A stretch of DNA of 64,000 bases from Scortum barcoo (taxonomy: Eukaryota; Chordata; Actinopteri; Centrarchiformes; Terapontidae). Below the pieces are notes generated by a model. It did not search any database and was not told the origin of the DNA. It was given only the letters and a program-made list of their open reading frames with translations. Position numbers and translations under genes: made by a program. Every line of letters begins with the position of its first letter. Position 1 is the first letter of the stretch. This document shows, piece after piece, positions 51,545 to 63,264 of the stretch. The DNA lies in contig CM041531.1 of the NCBI GenBank assembly GCA_023238725.1, forward strand, positions 24,468,143 to 24,532,142, given 5' to 3'.

Positions 51545-51800
51545 CTGGTAAAGCTTAAAGCAGCTCTAATTAAAATATTCACAATGACAATGGATTTCAC
51601 AGTGATGAACCAGCAGGTAATTGCTGTCTGACTCCGCAGTTCCTCTCGACTCTACGAAGCTTCACGGCGTCTTTCAGCTCATTGTTTTGGTTTTGAGGCC
51701 AGTGACTGTTTTGGTTCGCTTGCTGCTCGCTCTGCGTCTTATCTGGCTGCAGAAAACGGCCGGTTTTAAAGAAAAGCTTTAGAAACCCATGGTACACTCT
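51545..51800 (+). repeat. Dispersed fish repeat, copy 2 of 2
   Basis: Shares an ordered set of words with 28936-29290 (see that entry), including TTTCAGCTCATTGTTTTGG and GACTGTTTTGGT. Limits are approximate. It has no coding frame with recognisable similarity. Confidence 0.65.
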
Positions 51801-51804
51801 GGGA

Positions 51805-54035
51805 CCTTCTAAAAAGTAAATGGCAAAGCAATTTAAATTAAAATTGATGTACCAGCACTTTGAGAAATAGCAGATATGGACTGCTTTATATCTAAACTGA
51901 CTGGTCTGTGGTAAAGCTGTAGGGATTATATGAAAAAAATACGATATAACAGGAGGCGCTAAAGATCTTCTGAGATGAAGATTAAAGGGTTAAAGCCTTC
52001 AGAGGAAGCTGTAATTCTTGGTGTGTCAAGTCTGGCGCTGTGTAGTATCAGTGTTTCCATCCCTCCGGCACTTCTCAACTCACAACAGCTATTATTGATC
52101 GTGAACTTTGTCACAATACGCCCTCTCAGATTTAGACAAACTCAGGTATTTCCAACACGGGCGGGTTGCACTCTAAATATACCTGTATTGTGTGTTGTAT
52201 TGACTTTCATCCAAAACAGACACACAAAGGGCTGGACACACAATCTTGTTTATCATTGTTCTACCACGTGTTTACACCTGGGAGCTGTCGAGCTCAGTTT
52301 TGACTGCTGGCCTCTGAGGAGTGAGGAAAACCACGCAGCACGTGTCTCCCTCACCTTCCCCTCTTTGAGACGACAGCCAGTCAGGTCATTTTAAACATCT
52401 GGCCCTAAAAATGTCCAATCTGTAAGACTCCTGCATTTCTTGTCTTTGGCGGCGCGTTCGGTAATGAGCTGTCGTCGTGGCAGTGTCATGCACTGCATTT
52501 GCCATCACTTCATAAAACTGCCCCGAGTGCTTTGGCATCACCCGGCTGACAACAGCTCCCAAACCCCCAAACAAACAAGCATGGAGCTGCTCTGCTGAGA
52601 CTGTTGGAGCAAATACAAATAATGGAATGACAGGATCTCAGCCGGTGCCTATCAGCAAACACGGCTGCAGAGACAGTAATATCTGAAAAATACATCAATC
52701 CTGATTTGTAAAACATTTTGAAAGACGTATTCTGTGAAATAGTAGTGAGGCCAAGGATGCACTCTCGAATGATTATTTTTCACAAGTTTATCGCGTGTTT
52801 GTTTTTCCGCGCTCCGTTTTTATTTGAATCCGTTGAATCATTCCCATTCATTCTATTCAGAATATAAAGCTATTGAGTTGTAGGTTGAGGGATGGTTGAT
52901 TACAAATGCAGAGTGGTGACTTCCCTCCGAATGTAAATAGGTCTGTTTTTCAAAGCGAGAATGATGAAAAATAAAGATAATATTTTACGTTCCGTGCGCA
53001 GACGCATGCACATGCAAATACGAGCGCACATGCAGTCTCATGCAATTCTCTCCTGCCTCCCTAACTTTGTCCTTATTTTGGTTTCCTTCTATCTTTGATC
53101 GGGATCCTCTCTCTCTCTCACATACTTGCACACCTACACACACACATGCACAGAAACTCACCATCCATCCTACCTATCTCTGCTATCTTCAGACAGCAAC
53201 CCCTATTCCATGCTGACAATGTTTGGGATTTACTCTGGACGTAGCCTTGAGTCTCTGCGTATTTGTCCATTTATGTGTGTTTGTGTGTGTGTCACATGGG
53301 GTATGATACACGACTCTGCTCCATGCCACGGTTGTCACGGCGACCGGTGACGGTGTCCCGCCCCTCAGCCCGCCATTTGTTTAGCTCATCGCCGTCACTG
53401 TGCATTTCATTTACTGGTCTGCCTCATTTTAATGCGCATCCAATTTACATCTGACAGATATATTAATCTTGTGTTTGACAAACAGGCTCTTTGATCAACT
53501 TATTGAAGTTGCAGCGAGAGGCGTGGAAGAATTTTCAACACTTGTTTGTTCGGTGTTTATTAGTTTGCAAGTTTGTGCTTTAATGATTTTCACACTGTGT
53601 TCACTGGCCAGCGTGAGCAAACTTTGCACAGAATAATCTCCCAAAAAAAGTAAACACATGGAGGTAAACTTGCGGCCAATTTCTAATTTAAGGAGGATTT
53701 TTTCCTCAAAATCATTTCCTTTACTTATCACATTCATGCGCGCAAAAAAAAATCTTGAAACAACTTGCATGGACCAAAGTCCCGTTTCCACTCCGTCAGT
53801 AACAAGCGAGCATCGCGGTTTCTGTAAAAAGTTCAAACTGGCGAATAAGTGTTAAGAGAAATTGCTTTTAAAGGAGAACACAAAGTCCTTTTCAAAGAGT
53901 TTTCAGCATAGTCAACTGCATAGATTATTTTCCAGAGACCTGCTTTCATCCCCATTGAGCACCGGCTAAATAGCCCGAACGCTTCAATCTAACTGCAGTC
54001 CCATTTACTTAAACTGTTTGACAGTGGGCTGACAG
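51805..54035. other. Unique non-coding stretch
   Basis: A CT-rich patch with CA words at 53108-53150 and a GT run at 53276-53292. A CG-rich patch at 53330-53375 (GTCACGGCGACCGGTGACGG) contains a GTCAC..GTGAC inverted pair. No exon recognised. Confidence 0.45.
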
Positions 54036-54039
54036 AGAA

Positions 54040-54735
54040 TGCGAGAAATGGCGATAGAGAGAAAGACAGACAGAGAGAGGTTGTGGTATTTGTTCTTTGT
54101 GTGATAAATATAGGAGGTGAGTGGGTGGAATAAAAACAACCTAACACTCTAGCAGGATAAGAGAGGAAACACGGGGAGATGGATATAATGACACCGGGAG
54201 AGAGACAATATGACATAGCGATAATAATAGCGATAGAGCAAGGAAGAGATGTAATGACACTTAGGGAGAGATGCGATGATACTAATACAGAGATAATTGT
54301 GGCCGGATGAAAGGATGAGAGAGCAGGACCGAGGTGGAGGTAGAGGAAGGGAGGAGGCGGTGACGGAGGGGCCGGGGATGGAGATGGAGAGAGAGATGAA
54401 GCTGTGGGGAGGAAGAGAGTGAGGGAGGAAGAGAGGCATTGAGAGGGTGTGATGGGTCGGGCGGGGGGCACGCAGAGGTGGCGATGATACCGGTTTTATA
54501 AAGAGAGCAGGGGCGGACAGAAGGTCGGGGAAGAGGAGAGACAGAAGGGGAGATGGGGAGAGATGGACGGTAGCGGAGAGACAAACGTAATGTGGGAGAG
54601 ACACAATGATTCTGACAGTGGGATAATGAAAAAGAGGGAGGGGGTGGTACATGAGAAGAGGTGGGGAGGCGGTGAAGAGGGAAGGAAAACAAGGATAGCA
54701 GAAAAATAGACGGCAGATTCCTCTCCTCTCCTCTC
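54040..54735. repeat. Purine-rich satellite-like tract
   Basis: About 700 bases of A/G-rich + strand with recurring words ATAATGACACCGGGAGAGAG, TGTAATGACACTTAGGGAGA and GTAATGTGGGAGAGACACAA, plus GGTGGAGGTAGAGG and GATGGAGATGGAGAG runs. It ends in a CTCTC run at 54721-54738. Long minus-strand Ser/Pro/Leu open frames here are composition artefacts. Confidence 0.65.
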
Positions 54736-54744
54736 CTCTTTTTC

Positions 54745-55985
54745 ATAGCCGGTATTGAATCACCGCAGTCAATAGTTCTACACAGCGTAACTTAGAAACA
54801 TGCATTTGATTTGTGGCCCAGCACGCCATGGAAAGAGGGAGGCCAGCATTTGATTTATGAGCCAGGGACCTTGTGGTCAGGTTCTACTAGAGCGCTGCAC
54901 CTCTCTGCTGCTTCTCAGCAACTAAAATTTAACAATCTGTCTGATTGTTATGTAGATATGCACACTGACCCGATCCATTACTGAACAATGTGGACTTTGT
55001 TTGGATTGATGGGCAAAAAAAAATTATTGAGAAATAATTCTTTTTTTTTCTGCGTTGGAAATATCTCACATCTCTCCAGTGTGCGAGGCAGAGAATCGAG
55101 TTTGCTCTGGTTTGATTGCCCGACATGTGGCATGCAGCACTTGGGAATGCCTGTTAGATATGGAGAAATACACGAGTAGCCATCCATATTATAACCTGGG
55201 ACGTGTCTCGGCTTACTGCCCTTCACTTGCATGTGCACGACGGAGGAGCCTCGAAACCTGCGGGATATAAATCAAATGAAACGTACCTGTAGTTTTAAGC
55301 CCTGCGTTTTAATGACAGTGTGTGTGTTTGTGTTTGCGCTGAATGCAAAGCGCACATGTGCATATGACAGCATGTTTTTACCTGTGTCTGGAGCTGCCAT
55401 TTAACATACCATTTATAGACACTCAGATGGCTATTTCTATACATGTTTTTTTTCTCTTTTCTTACATACAGGTAATGTTGATGGGTCAGTCAGCACAATT
55501 CAAACCTAACCAGTGAAAAAATCACCTAATATGAGTAAATATATGTATTTGTACTTCAGAGACATGAGAAGATGGGTATACTAGGTGTGAAAAAGGACAC
55601 AGAAAGACGAAAACACTGAAAGAAAACAAATAATTACTCCTGTGTTTTTGTGAATATAATGCAGCATTTCTAATCTGTTACCACAACAATAACACAGACT
55701 GACAGACCAAAAGTACACAGATTTCAGTGTGTCTGCCTAACCCTTCCCCCTCAGGTTCTGTTAATCAAAACATTAGTCGGTGCCTGTATTGAGCCCGGCA
55801 GGTGAAAAGTACTCTGTGTTTCAAGGCGCAGCATTTGTTTTGATGGAGGTCGCCACTCATAAGCTGACAGGCGGCCTCCATCAACAGGTGTTGAATGTTT
55901 GCCTCTGCAAAACAGTTTCCAGAAGACAACTCTACAGAAAAAAATCTGAAAAATATTCTAGCCATGCAGCTATTGTAGCTCTAGG
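54745..55985. other. Unique non-coding stretch
   Basis: GCATTTGATTTGTGGCCCAG and GCATTTGATTTATGAGCCAG at 54802 and 54845 form a short direct repeat. Nothing else recognised. Confidence 0.45.
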
Positions 55986-55989
55986 GTAT

Positions 55990-56300
55990 GCAATGATGAG
56001 CTGGTCAGCAGGTCCATCACTCTGGCCTCTTTATGGATTGCCATGAAATGATGTACATTCATGCTCCCCAGAGGATGAAGCCTAGAGACTTCCGTGATCC
56101 TTTGATCTTTCTTGTAGTGCCACCATGAGGTTGGCATTTGTGGTGTTTGGTGATTCTCTGATCCCTCGGCCTCGTGCCGTCATCATCAAACATCATACCT
56201 GCTAAACATCAGCATTTAGCATCACCATTGTGAGCATGTTAGCATGCCGCCATTTGCTTTTCACCTCGAGGCAGTACACGTCACAGTGCTGCCAGCTGAG
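55990..56300 (+). repeat. Old dispersed fish repeat (ATTGCCATGAAAT family)
   Basis: GGATTGCCATGAAATG, ACATTCATGCTCCCCAGAGG, ATGAAGCC, AGTGCCACCATGAGGTTGGC, ATTTGTGG, ATACCTGCTAAACATCAGCA and TTGTGAGCATGTTAGCATGC occur in the order of a non-coding repeat that I recall as abundant in percomorph genomes. The copy is internally shortened and diverged. Its class is not known to me. Confidence 0.7.
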
Positions 56301-56304
56301 CCTG

Positions 56305-59027
56305 AGACCCTGTTCCAGTCTTTTTCTCGTGCGTTATTTCGCACAGTGAGTAAGTGTTTGTCGTCTTGTTCACATGGACAGCTGTTGGAAGGACTGACCA
56401 TATGGTTGTCAGTTACTGGACAGCACTGGAAGCACGAGAAACCAGAGGGGGAAGAGCTCGATGCCGCATTAACAAAGACGAAAGGCAAAGTACTGTTACT
56501 GAAATGCCCCAAGTACAGTGCTACAATATGGTACCCCGTTTGATGCAAGTATTCGCTGAATTCTCCTTATCCCATCTGCTCAAAAGGAGGTAGAGGGCAT
56601 TCTGGCAGTGGAAGGGACCACAGACAGGAAGAGAGAGACAACTGGAGACAGAATGAGAGACAGACAGCTGAGGGGGAGAGGTGAATTGGGTTGGAAAGAC
56701 AGTGGAGAACAATCTGAAATTAATCTGGACACTCCAGATGGTTTGAAGATGTGTGTGTGTTTCGGTGTGAGCACATGCACACGTGTGCGTGTCTGTTGCT
56801 GCCAGCTCGTCCAGCCGTGGCTGTGTATAGGTATTTACGCGTGTTTGTGTGTTTTGTGTGATTTCAGACAAACACGAACATCTGGTATGTGCACAATTCA
56901 GAAGTTCTGGGCTGTTTTTGATTGCAGACAATGAAAACACGCAGATACAGACGCACACATATTTTGCTAGCAATTGGAAGACTAGATGGTGACCTAGTAG
57001 ATAGTTGTCTCTAGAGTGTACGACATATTTCTGTGTATGTGTGTGTGTGTGTTGTATGTGTGTGGCAAAGAGACTGTGTGTTCTCAGTGATATAAGGTTA
57101 ATAAATCAATAGCCATCGCTATCTGAGAAACAATTACTGCTGGCTTTCATGTTGGCCACACACACACACGCACTTTTACTGTGCTACGTGCCCTGTATAT
57201 TCAAGTAGCTTTAGGAGTAAACTGTATAAAGTGTTTCTTGAGGAGAGAGTAGCAGAAGATGAAAGATGGAGGAGAGAGGTGCAGGAAGAGTTTGTAAATG
57301 AGGAACGAGGGGGGGAGGAGAGGAGGGGGGTGGGTACACAGAGGGCTGAGAAACAGTGTTCCACGATGGAGGATCCTCGAGCCTTGATAGTTTTTTATTT
57401 ATTTATTTTGTTTTATTTCTTTGCTTGGTGTTTGGGCTTTTACGTGTGGTACTGTTGTGTGATGCCTTTGGTGCAGCTGAACAAACTGCAGAAACTAAAA
57501 GAGGCAAATCCTTTTGTTTGTCCTTTTGCATAATTCAATTTTTGTCAATTAAAGCTACTTTGGTGAGCTCTCAGAGACTTTTCAGAAATTTGAACAGCTT
57601 TGTTTTGCTTTAGTAAGCATTGGCGGCCCTCATTCACCTTTACTTTAGCTGTGATGTGCTTCGGCCTGCCTCTGTTTAGTTTCTGGCTGAGTTTGTTTCA
57701 TTTGTCCACTGCAGTTGCGTGCAAAGCTCTCACTGGATTTGTTTTACACCTTAGCATAGCTTTATTATTCATTTGCTGCCTTTTTTACGCTCTCTCTCTT
57801 TCACTCAACTTCACTCAAAAAAAGCTGGTCATGAATTCTTCAAAACTTCTATATAGAGTATGTTCCTCTCTGTATGTTCCCATGCAACTGCGTCTCCTGT
57901 GAAGTGCACTCATACATGCACATGCAAGCGCTCGACAGGAATGTCGAGTGCCGGAAGCTCAAATGTGAGATAAAAGTAAAGGTAGAGGAAGAGGATATAT
58001 GCTCTCATCCTCTACACCGGATCCTATCGTGCCTCATACTAGTTGTCAGCAGAGACATGTATGTTATATGTCCCCTTTTTAACTTTAAACCACTTTGAAG
58101 AGTTTTTTTTTATTTGCATAACCATCATACTCTAACCATACTTTAGCAGGTGCATGCAAGTTTTGAAGTAATATACAGTAAAGAATATAATCTGCATGGT
58201 GAAATCTGCAGAATTGTGGAATATGCACATTCTTAGAGATTTGTTTTTTCTACAATGTGCTTTGCTGATTTAAAAAAAGGATGCATATGAGCTGCATTGG
58301 AAGCAGGTTAATGTTTTTGGTTGTGTGTGTGTGTACGTGCATATTTGTGCGTGGGCGATGTAAGGGTTGTTCAAGGTCCTGTGTTTTTATGTTTTAATGT
58401 TTGAGTGTTGAGTGTCTGCCATGGGATTTTAATGAGTGAGCATTATGATCACATGGTACATCCTGTAAAGACATCATACAGTATTCCATGCATGGTTTAG
58501 TGGGCATGAGTGTATTTGTCATGGGAGGTTGTTTCTGGTTGGAGATCAGTAGATTGCAGCCTTAACCCTGTCAGGATTAAAGGGTAAGAGCCATGAAATC
58601 TAAATATATACAGCACGTACTCATATCGAGGCTATTTGCATGAAAACTTGGGTGGCATATGCTATAGTGTCATTGAAGGCTATGGGGCATATGTTGCATT
58701 ATGTTGGCATTGCATGTGAAGACAGGGGTTTGTTATACTCGCCACATGTCTGAACTGCACTCTGCGCTTTATTTCAAATACACAATCCACATAATTTCCA
58801 AAGGCTTTGGAGGACAGAATGAATAAGAATTATGATTAATTTAATAGCAGTTGTACGGATCTGCATCCGCTCTGAATAGAGCTTGACAAACGTATCAAGG
58901 CTACAGGCTAAAATGACAAAGTCTTTATCTTTGGAATCTGAAGTATGCAAGGTAGCAATGAAAGGCACAATCTTACTTAATCTAACTTATATAAATCAAT
59001 GCAGGAAGAAAGTCATAGATGATGATG
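56305..59027. other. Non-coding stretch before the CUB exon
   Basis: GA-rich patches at 56590-56710 and 57235-57330, short GT runs near 56750 and 57040, otherwise unique AT-rich sequence. No further exon recognised. Confidence 0.5.
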
Positions 59028-59062
59028 TTCTAATACGATTTTGTCCTATCTCTCTCTTCCAG
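59028..59062 (+). other. Splice acceptor of the CUB exon (branch-like site, pyrimidine tract, AG)
   Basis: The sequence just before the exon has a CTAAT branch-like motif at 59030-59034, then the pyrimidine-rich run TCCTATCTCTCTCTTCC, then AG at 59061-59062. The reading frame is open through it, so the border is set by the AG and by where family similarity begins (around ESCGG). The intron interrupts a codon after its first base (phase 1), the usual phase for CUB and Sushi exon borders. Confidence 0.85.
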
Positions 59063-59279
59063 CTGAATCTTGCGGCGGCGTTGTCCAAGGACTGAATGGT
59101 ACCATAGAGTCGCCGGGTTTCCCCCACGGCTATCCAAACTACGCCAACTGTACGTGGCTGATAATAACAGGGGAGAGGAATCGGATCCAGCTAACCTTTG
59201 TCACGCTGGCGCTGGAGGAAGACTTTGATATTGTATCAGTTTACGATGGACAACCGTCGCCTGGCAACTTAAAAATGAG
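59063..59279 (+). CDS. csmd1: Internal exon encoding the start of a CSMD1-type N-terminal CUB domain (partial gene)
   Basis: The exon encodes 71 complete codons plus partial codons at each end (217 bases = 2 + 213 + 2; incoming phase 1, outgoing phase 2). The peptide begins ESCGGVVQG and contains SPGFPHGYPNYANCTW, ITGERNRIQLTF, LALEEDFDIVSVYDG and GNLKM. These are CUB landmarks: a first cysteine pair (CGG and NCTW), aromatic-rich core, and an acidic cluster ending in YDG as in calcium-binding CUB domains. Two N-glycosylation sequons are visible, NGT and NCT. The second half of the domain, with its last two cysteines, must lie in a following exon that is not in this window. Known of the family: CSMD proteins are very large single-pass membrane proteins of many CUB and Sushi domains, brain-enriched, and linked to complement control and synapse biology. 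From memory, the wording ITGERNRIQL with DGQP fits CSMD1 better than CSMD2 or CSMD3. Paralogue choice (including fish duplicates a or b) is inference; the CSMD-type CUB call is firm. Confidence 0.88.
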
Positions 59280-59285
59280 GTTAGA
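59280..59285 (+). other. Splice donor of the CUB exon
   Basis: The exon ends in ATGAG and is followed by GTTAGA, giving AG|GTTAGA. The T at position +3 makes it a moderate match to the GTRAGT consensus. The peptide loses CUB similarity exactly here (LKM then LEIILS), and the open frame runs into a stop at 59382, supporting an intron start at this point. A partial arginine codon (AG|G) is split, so the intron is phase 2. Confidence 0.75.
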
Positions 59286-59499
59286 AATTATTCTGTCATT
59301 GACAGTCTCATTGTCTTTCCTGCTTCTCCGTTGCTCTCTCTTCCCTCTGCAAAGCTCTCCGACTCATACAGTGAAAGGGTAGCCCATCCTCTTCTCCATG
59401 CTATGAACATCTATCTCCTTTAAACAAAAAAATTACATTTGGACAACAGCATATTTCTTTGAGTACTTATTTCTCCGTAATGGAAAATGACACATTGAC

Positions 59500-59660
59500 C
59501 ATGAAGTCAAAGAACAGTAAGTGTCAGCTTTAATTTGAGTGGATTTTCTGCCCTATCAGATAAATAGTTTAAAAAAGGGCACCCATCCTTGTGCATCATT
59601 CACTCTTTTTCACGGTGACAAAAGTAGTTGGACAAAATAAACAAATATTTGACAAAGTAG
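59500..59660. mobile_element. DNA-transposon relic, class uncertain
   Basis: GAAGTCAAAGAACAGTAAGT, GTCAGCTTTAATTTGAGTGG and ACAAAAGTAGTTGGACAAA follow the order of the 3' part of an abundant fish DNA transposon that I recall (GAACAGGAAGTGTCAGCTTT..GACCAAAAGTAATTGGACA). Ends and target-site duplication could not be defined. Only a fragment remains. Confidence 0.5.
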
Positions 59661-59664
59661 ACAC

Positions 59665-61195
59665 TTTGACATTGCAGTGGCCGGGAAGGCTGCTTTATTG
59701 TCTCCTAAAATCAGTAACACAATCCACAAGAATGTAACATATTTAATGAAGTTTTGTCATGAATATGGAATTTTCATAGTTCAAGTGAAAATACACCACT
59801 GTCACATTGAGACATTGAGAAGTATATTACGGTATTTTACAGTATATTACATTTCTACATTTGAAGGCACTGACATTACTACTTTATATGTATCCATTGC
59901 ATTTCCCCAAAACACTGACTTTACATTTACATAGAGGTAAAGATATACTATTATTCTACCATCTAAGGATTCAGGCTCCTAATGACCAGTTTTACATGTT
60001 CTTCTTGCAGGTCTGTCAAAGTCCCATTATATTAGGGCACAACACTTAACCTACAACACATAAAATAATGTCACCTGTCAGTATTTTGAATGACTTTGCA
60101 TTGGAGGGCATATTCAATGGCGAGTGTAACAATACTATAATAACACGGGAAGAGGGGTTGAGCAATGATCTGAAACCACCAAATACTGGCAGGCTGGTAA
60201 AATTATTAATTAATTAATTATAAAAAAAATAATAATAAAATGTCTGTACTCAGCCAACAAGTAGGCTGAGTGTTTTTGTAGTTCCAACAACTCCAACTGA
60301 GTGAGATGTCTTCTCTCTCTTGCAAGTCACATCAATTACAGTCGCGTTCTCTCAGTTAAACTTTTATTCACATCATTTGAATAATTTCAGCTTATCGAGT
60401 TGATCGTTTTGAATCAGGACCTTCAGTATTTGGATGAGGGAGAATAAGCTGTGCCAAAGGAGGAGGATACATGTGTTTTGTTAATGTGTCGGAGTTACAC
60501 AGCTCTTCTAGTTTTTAGTTGGTGTTTGATTGAGTCTTAATCAAAGACTGTGGCTGCTTTTGCAAGAAGAATCTGTGTAGTCAGTGTTGTCCTATTTTAT
60601 GAGATATACAAGAAAGTGATGTTTGTTTTTTGTTTTGTTTATGTCATAACAGCCCTGAAAACTGTCTATTAGATTCTTCATATAAGTCTGTTTCATCAGA
60701 AGTATACTGGATGTATTTTTAAATTAAATATATCTTATATGTCTTATCTTCCACAAATATTAGCTAAATGTCTTTGCTCCATTGCCTTGGGCTTATCAAG
60801 GAAAGTTCCACACTGTGATGTAGGCTACAGGGGCTTTTGATAAACCATGTGGACCTATGAACCCAGATGCCAGGCTTTCTCGATTTTACCTATCTACTAC
60901 AGAACACCGTGAGGAAATCCAGGCCTCCAAAAAGCCAACAGCAAATAAAATGAAAAGGCTAAAAGCACTTTTCTCCAAAGGGTAAAGATTTAACTGCTTC
61001 ATAAAACATTAAGGAGCAGATGGAGCAATGGCAGAACAGAAATTGTTTTCTATATTACATATAATATAAGCTGTGCATTTCAAACTATTATTTCAAACTA
61101 TATGGTTAAGGTCGGTGGTCCCTAGAAATGAAAGGGAGTAAATGACTTAAGAACAATGAAGAAAAACATAAAATGAAGCACTTATAGGCCAGAAG
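59665..61195. other. AT-rich intronic stretch
   Basis: A TTAAT run at 60205-60225; no coding or repeat family recognised. Confidence 0.5.
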
Positions 61196-61200
61196 ATATA

Positions 61201-61268
61201 ATTGGTTGGGGTTGAAAAAAAAAAAAAATCAAGAATTGGTTGGGGTTGAAAAAAAAAAAAAATCAAGA
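61201..61268. repeat. Perfect tandem duplication of 34 bp
   Basis: The unit ATTGGTTGGGGTTG, 14 A, TCAAGA occurs twice back to back (61201-61234, 61235-61268) with no mismatch, including identical A-run length. Confidence 0.95.
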
Positions 61269-61395
61269 CATTTATAAGGTTGTCGTTAGCATAGCTACTA
61301 ACTCTAATGCTATGGAGGAGGAACAAGTAAGGCTCTGGATGGTTGAATGCTTTCCTTTTTACGGAGTAACTGTATAATCTCCTCAAGAAGAAGCA

Positions 61396-61466
61396 GCATG
61401 ACATGACATGAAATAGAATTATTGACATGACATGAAATAGAATTTGACTTGACATGACATGAAATC
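61396..61466. repeat. Short tandem repeat (GACATGACATGAAATAGAATT)
   Basis: The word GACATGACATGAAAT occurs three times, each near a GAATT or TTGAC spacer. Confidence 0.8.
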
Positions 61467-61469
61467 CAT

Positions 61470-62915
61470 AATTTCCCATAAATTCCAGGTGCATACTACA
61501 CATGAATACAAGAGATACAAGGTTTGTAATTTGTCTATTTGTCTCTACTACAACTGGAATTTAAGCAACAGTAACCATATGACTGACAACAAATAAAGCA
61601 AAGGGTGCAGGAGCATTTAGTTACTATATTAGTGGATGTTTAAGGGTCCTACAATGAGCAATCAGCTTTACAGCCTTCTGCAGTAATGTAAATATTGCAT
61701 TATGAGACAAGTAGTAATACATCATTTATAAAGTAAAAATGCATACTTATTGATATAAAATTTTATTTAGACACATGAATCAAACTTGAATAGAGTCATG
61801 GTGCCAAGAATGGAAATTGAATAAAAAAATGACCAAAATGTCTGTGAGCCTGTCATAATACATCAAAGATATAAGGCTGCAGATAGTAAGTAATTTTATT
61901 ATTGCTTAATCTTGAGAAAGGCACTGATTTATCATTTGGTCTATCACATGTCAGAAAATAATGAAAAATGCTTGTTACAATGCCCAGGAGGACTTTAAAT
62001 GTTCTGTTTTGTGTGACTGCAAAAGTCCAAAATTCAAAGTTACTTACTTACAATTGTAGAAGGCAAAGAAAACCACAAGATGCTCAAATTTGAGAAGCTG
62101 GAACTGCTCATTAAAAAATGACCATGGTTGATTGTTGACAACTGCTGCTGATCAATGTATCAACAAAGCAACTAGCTACTGCAGCTCCACAAAGATATTC
62201 GAAAATGTACTTATTTGTAACCTCAACACACCAACAAGGCTGGAACTCAGGCAACAGTTGTTCTAGTTGCCTTGTGTGCTCATGAGTATAACACCCACAG
62301 CCTTCAGATGTGGAAATCTTCACTGTGAATTTTAATGCTATTTTTATTTTGTCTTGCAAGTTTTACATGGCGCCGGCAGCATGTGGATATTGTCAGTCTC
62401 ACTAGGTTAAACAGCATTATTCAGTTGGCCATTTAAGTCTTTATTTTCTCTTTTCTTAAAGAAAAAAAGATTATATGCAGAGGGATATAAGTCACTGATG
62501 TCTTGGCATCATCATTATTTGCTGAATTGTAGGACTATAACGTTGTTAGAGAAAGGGCAGATAGAACAGCATCTACAAAGGTGACATACTGTGGGATGCT
62601 TATTCATAGTGCTTGTGTGGAGGAGGGATGAACTGGGCATTCACCAACTTTGAGGTTGGTGAAAACACTACATAGCTGTATAATGTGTCAGTGTTGGAGT
62701 AGATTTTTTTTTTAGTTTGACTGGCTGGAGGAGAATAGACTGTGTAAACTACAGACTGTACTGAGTGGTGGGTTTGTGCGGAGAAAGTACAGCTTTTTTT
62801 TGGTGCACGTTTTGCCATCAGATTTCTGTCTCTAGTGGTTCGCTTCTTTGCAAACCCAAGGCTGCAGTGAACAAATGTATTCAGGAACAATCCCGGAAAT
62901 GAAACATCCATTTCT
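61470..62915. other. AT-rich intronic stretch
   Basis: No coding similarity, no recognised repeat. Confidence 0.5.
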
Positions 62916-62919
62916 ATAA

Positions 62920-63262
62920 CAATAAATATATATTTAAATACATACTGTATATACTGTATACATACTGTCTATGCTGTACATAACAAACTGTACATAAAAT
63001 ACTCTGTATATTCTGTATATAAGATATCCGTTCTTAAGCCATACAAATGCATCATTGCACTCACTCTGTTGCACTGCATAGTTGACACTTATGTTATGTT
63101 ATATGTTATGTTATGTTATGTTATGTTATGTTATGTTATGTTATATTTATTTATTTTCTATTTTCTTGACCTTTTAAGTACGAGAGGGTACTGTAAAAAC
63201 CAGAGTCAAATTCCTTGTATGTGTACACATACCTTGGCCAATAAAGCTGATTCTGATTCTAT
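62920..63262 (+). mobile_element. 3' end of a non-LTR retroelement (LINE-like) with internal pentanucleotide repeat
   Basis: TACTGTATATACTGTATACA-type sequence, ATTGCACTCACTCTGTTGCA, a (TTATG)n run at 63091-63144, then GAGAGGGTACTGTAAAAACC, AGAGTCAAATTCCTTGTATG, TGTACACATACCTTGGCCAA and TAAAGCTGATTCTGATTCTA. This order is that of a common fish LINE 3' untranslated tail ending in CAATAAAGCTGATTCTGATT repeats. The coding part is absent, as expected for 5'-truncated copies. Family from memory. Confidence 0.7.
63091..63144. repeat. (TTATG)n pentanucleotide repeat
   Basis: About ten TTATG units with one interruption, inside the LINE-like tail. Confidence 0.95.
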
Positions 63263-63264
63263 TC

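Larger units (their letters stand above)
1..59062 (+). other. csmd1: Inferred intron 1 of csmd1 (5' end outside window or not recognised)
   Basis: No other exon-like segment with convincing protein similarity was found upstream of the CUB exon. The preceding exon should encode a signal peptide and end one base into a codon; nothing here could be assigned to it. CSMD1 genes have very long first introns in vertebrates, so it is reasonable that this whole stretch is intronic, but part of it could lie upstream of the gene. Its repeats are listed separately. Confidence 0.5.

Noticed and set aside
53989..54746. Overlapping 154-167-codon minus-strand frames
   Set aside because: Same cause: CT-rich strand of a purine-rich satellite-like tract, no domain or splice support.
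1..59062. Search for the preceding signal-peptide exon of csmd1
   Set aside because: No ATG-led hydrophobic segment ending in a phase-1 GT donor could be singled out; many chance candidates exist.
59281..59382. Continuation of the CUB reading frame past the donor
   Set aside because: Similarity to CUB stops at the GT donor and the translated tail (LEIILSLTVSLSFLLL) is intronic.
61147..61503. 118-codon minus-strand frame with FHVMS repeats
   Set aside because: The repeats come from the GACATGACATGAAAT tandem repeat and A runs.
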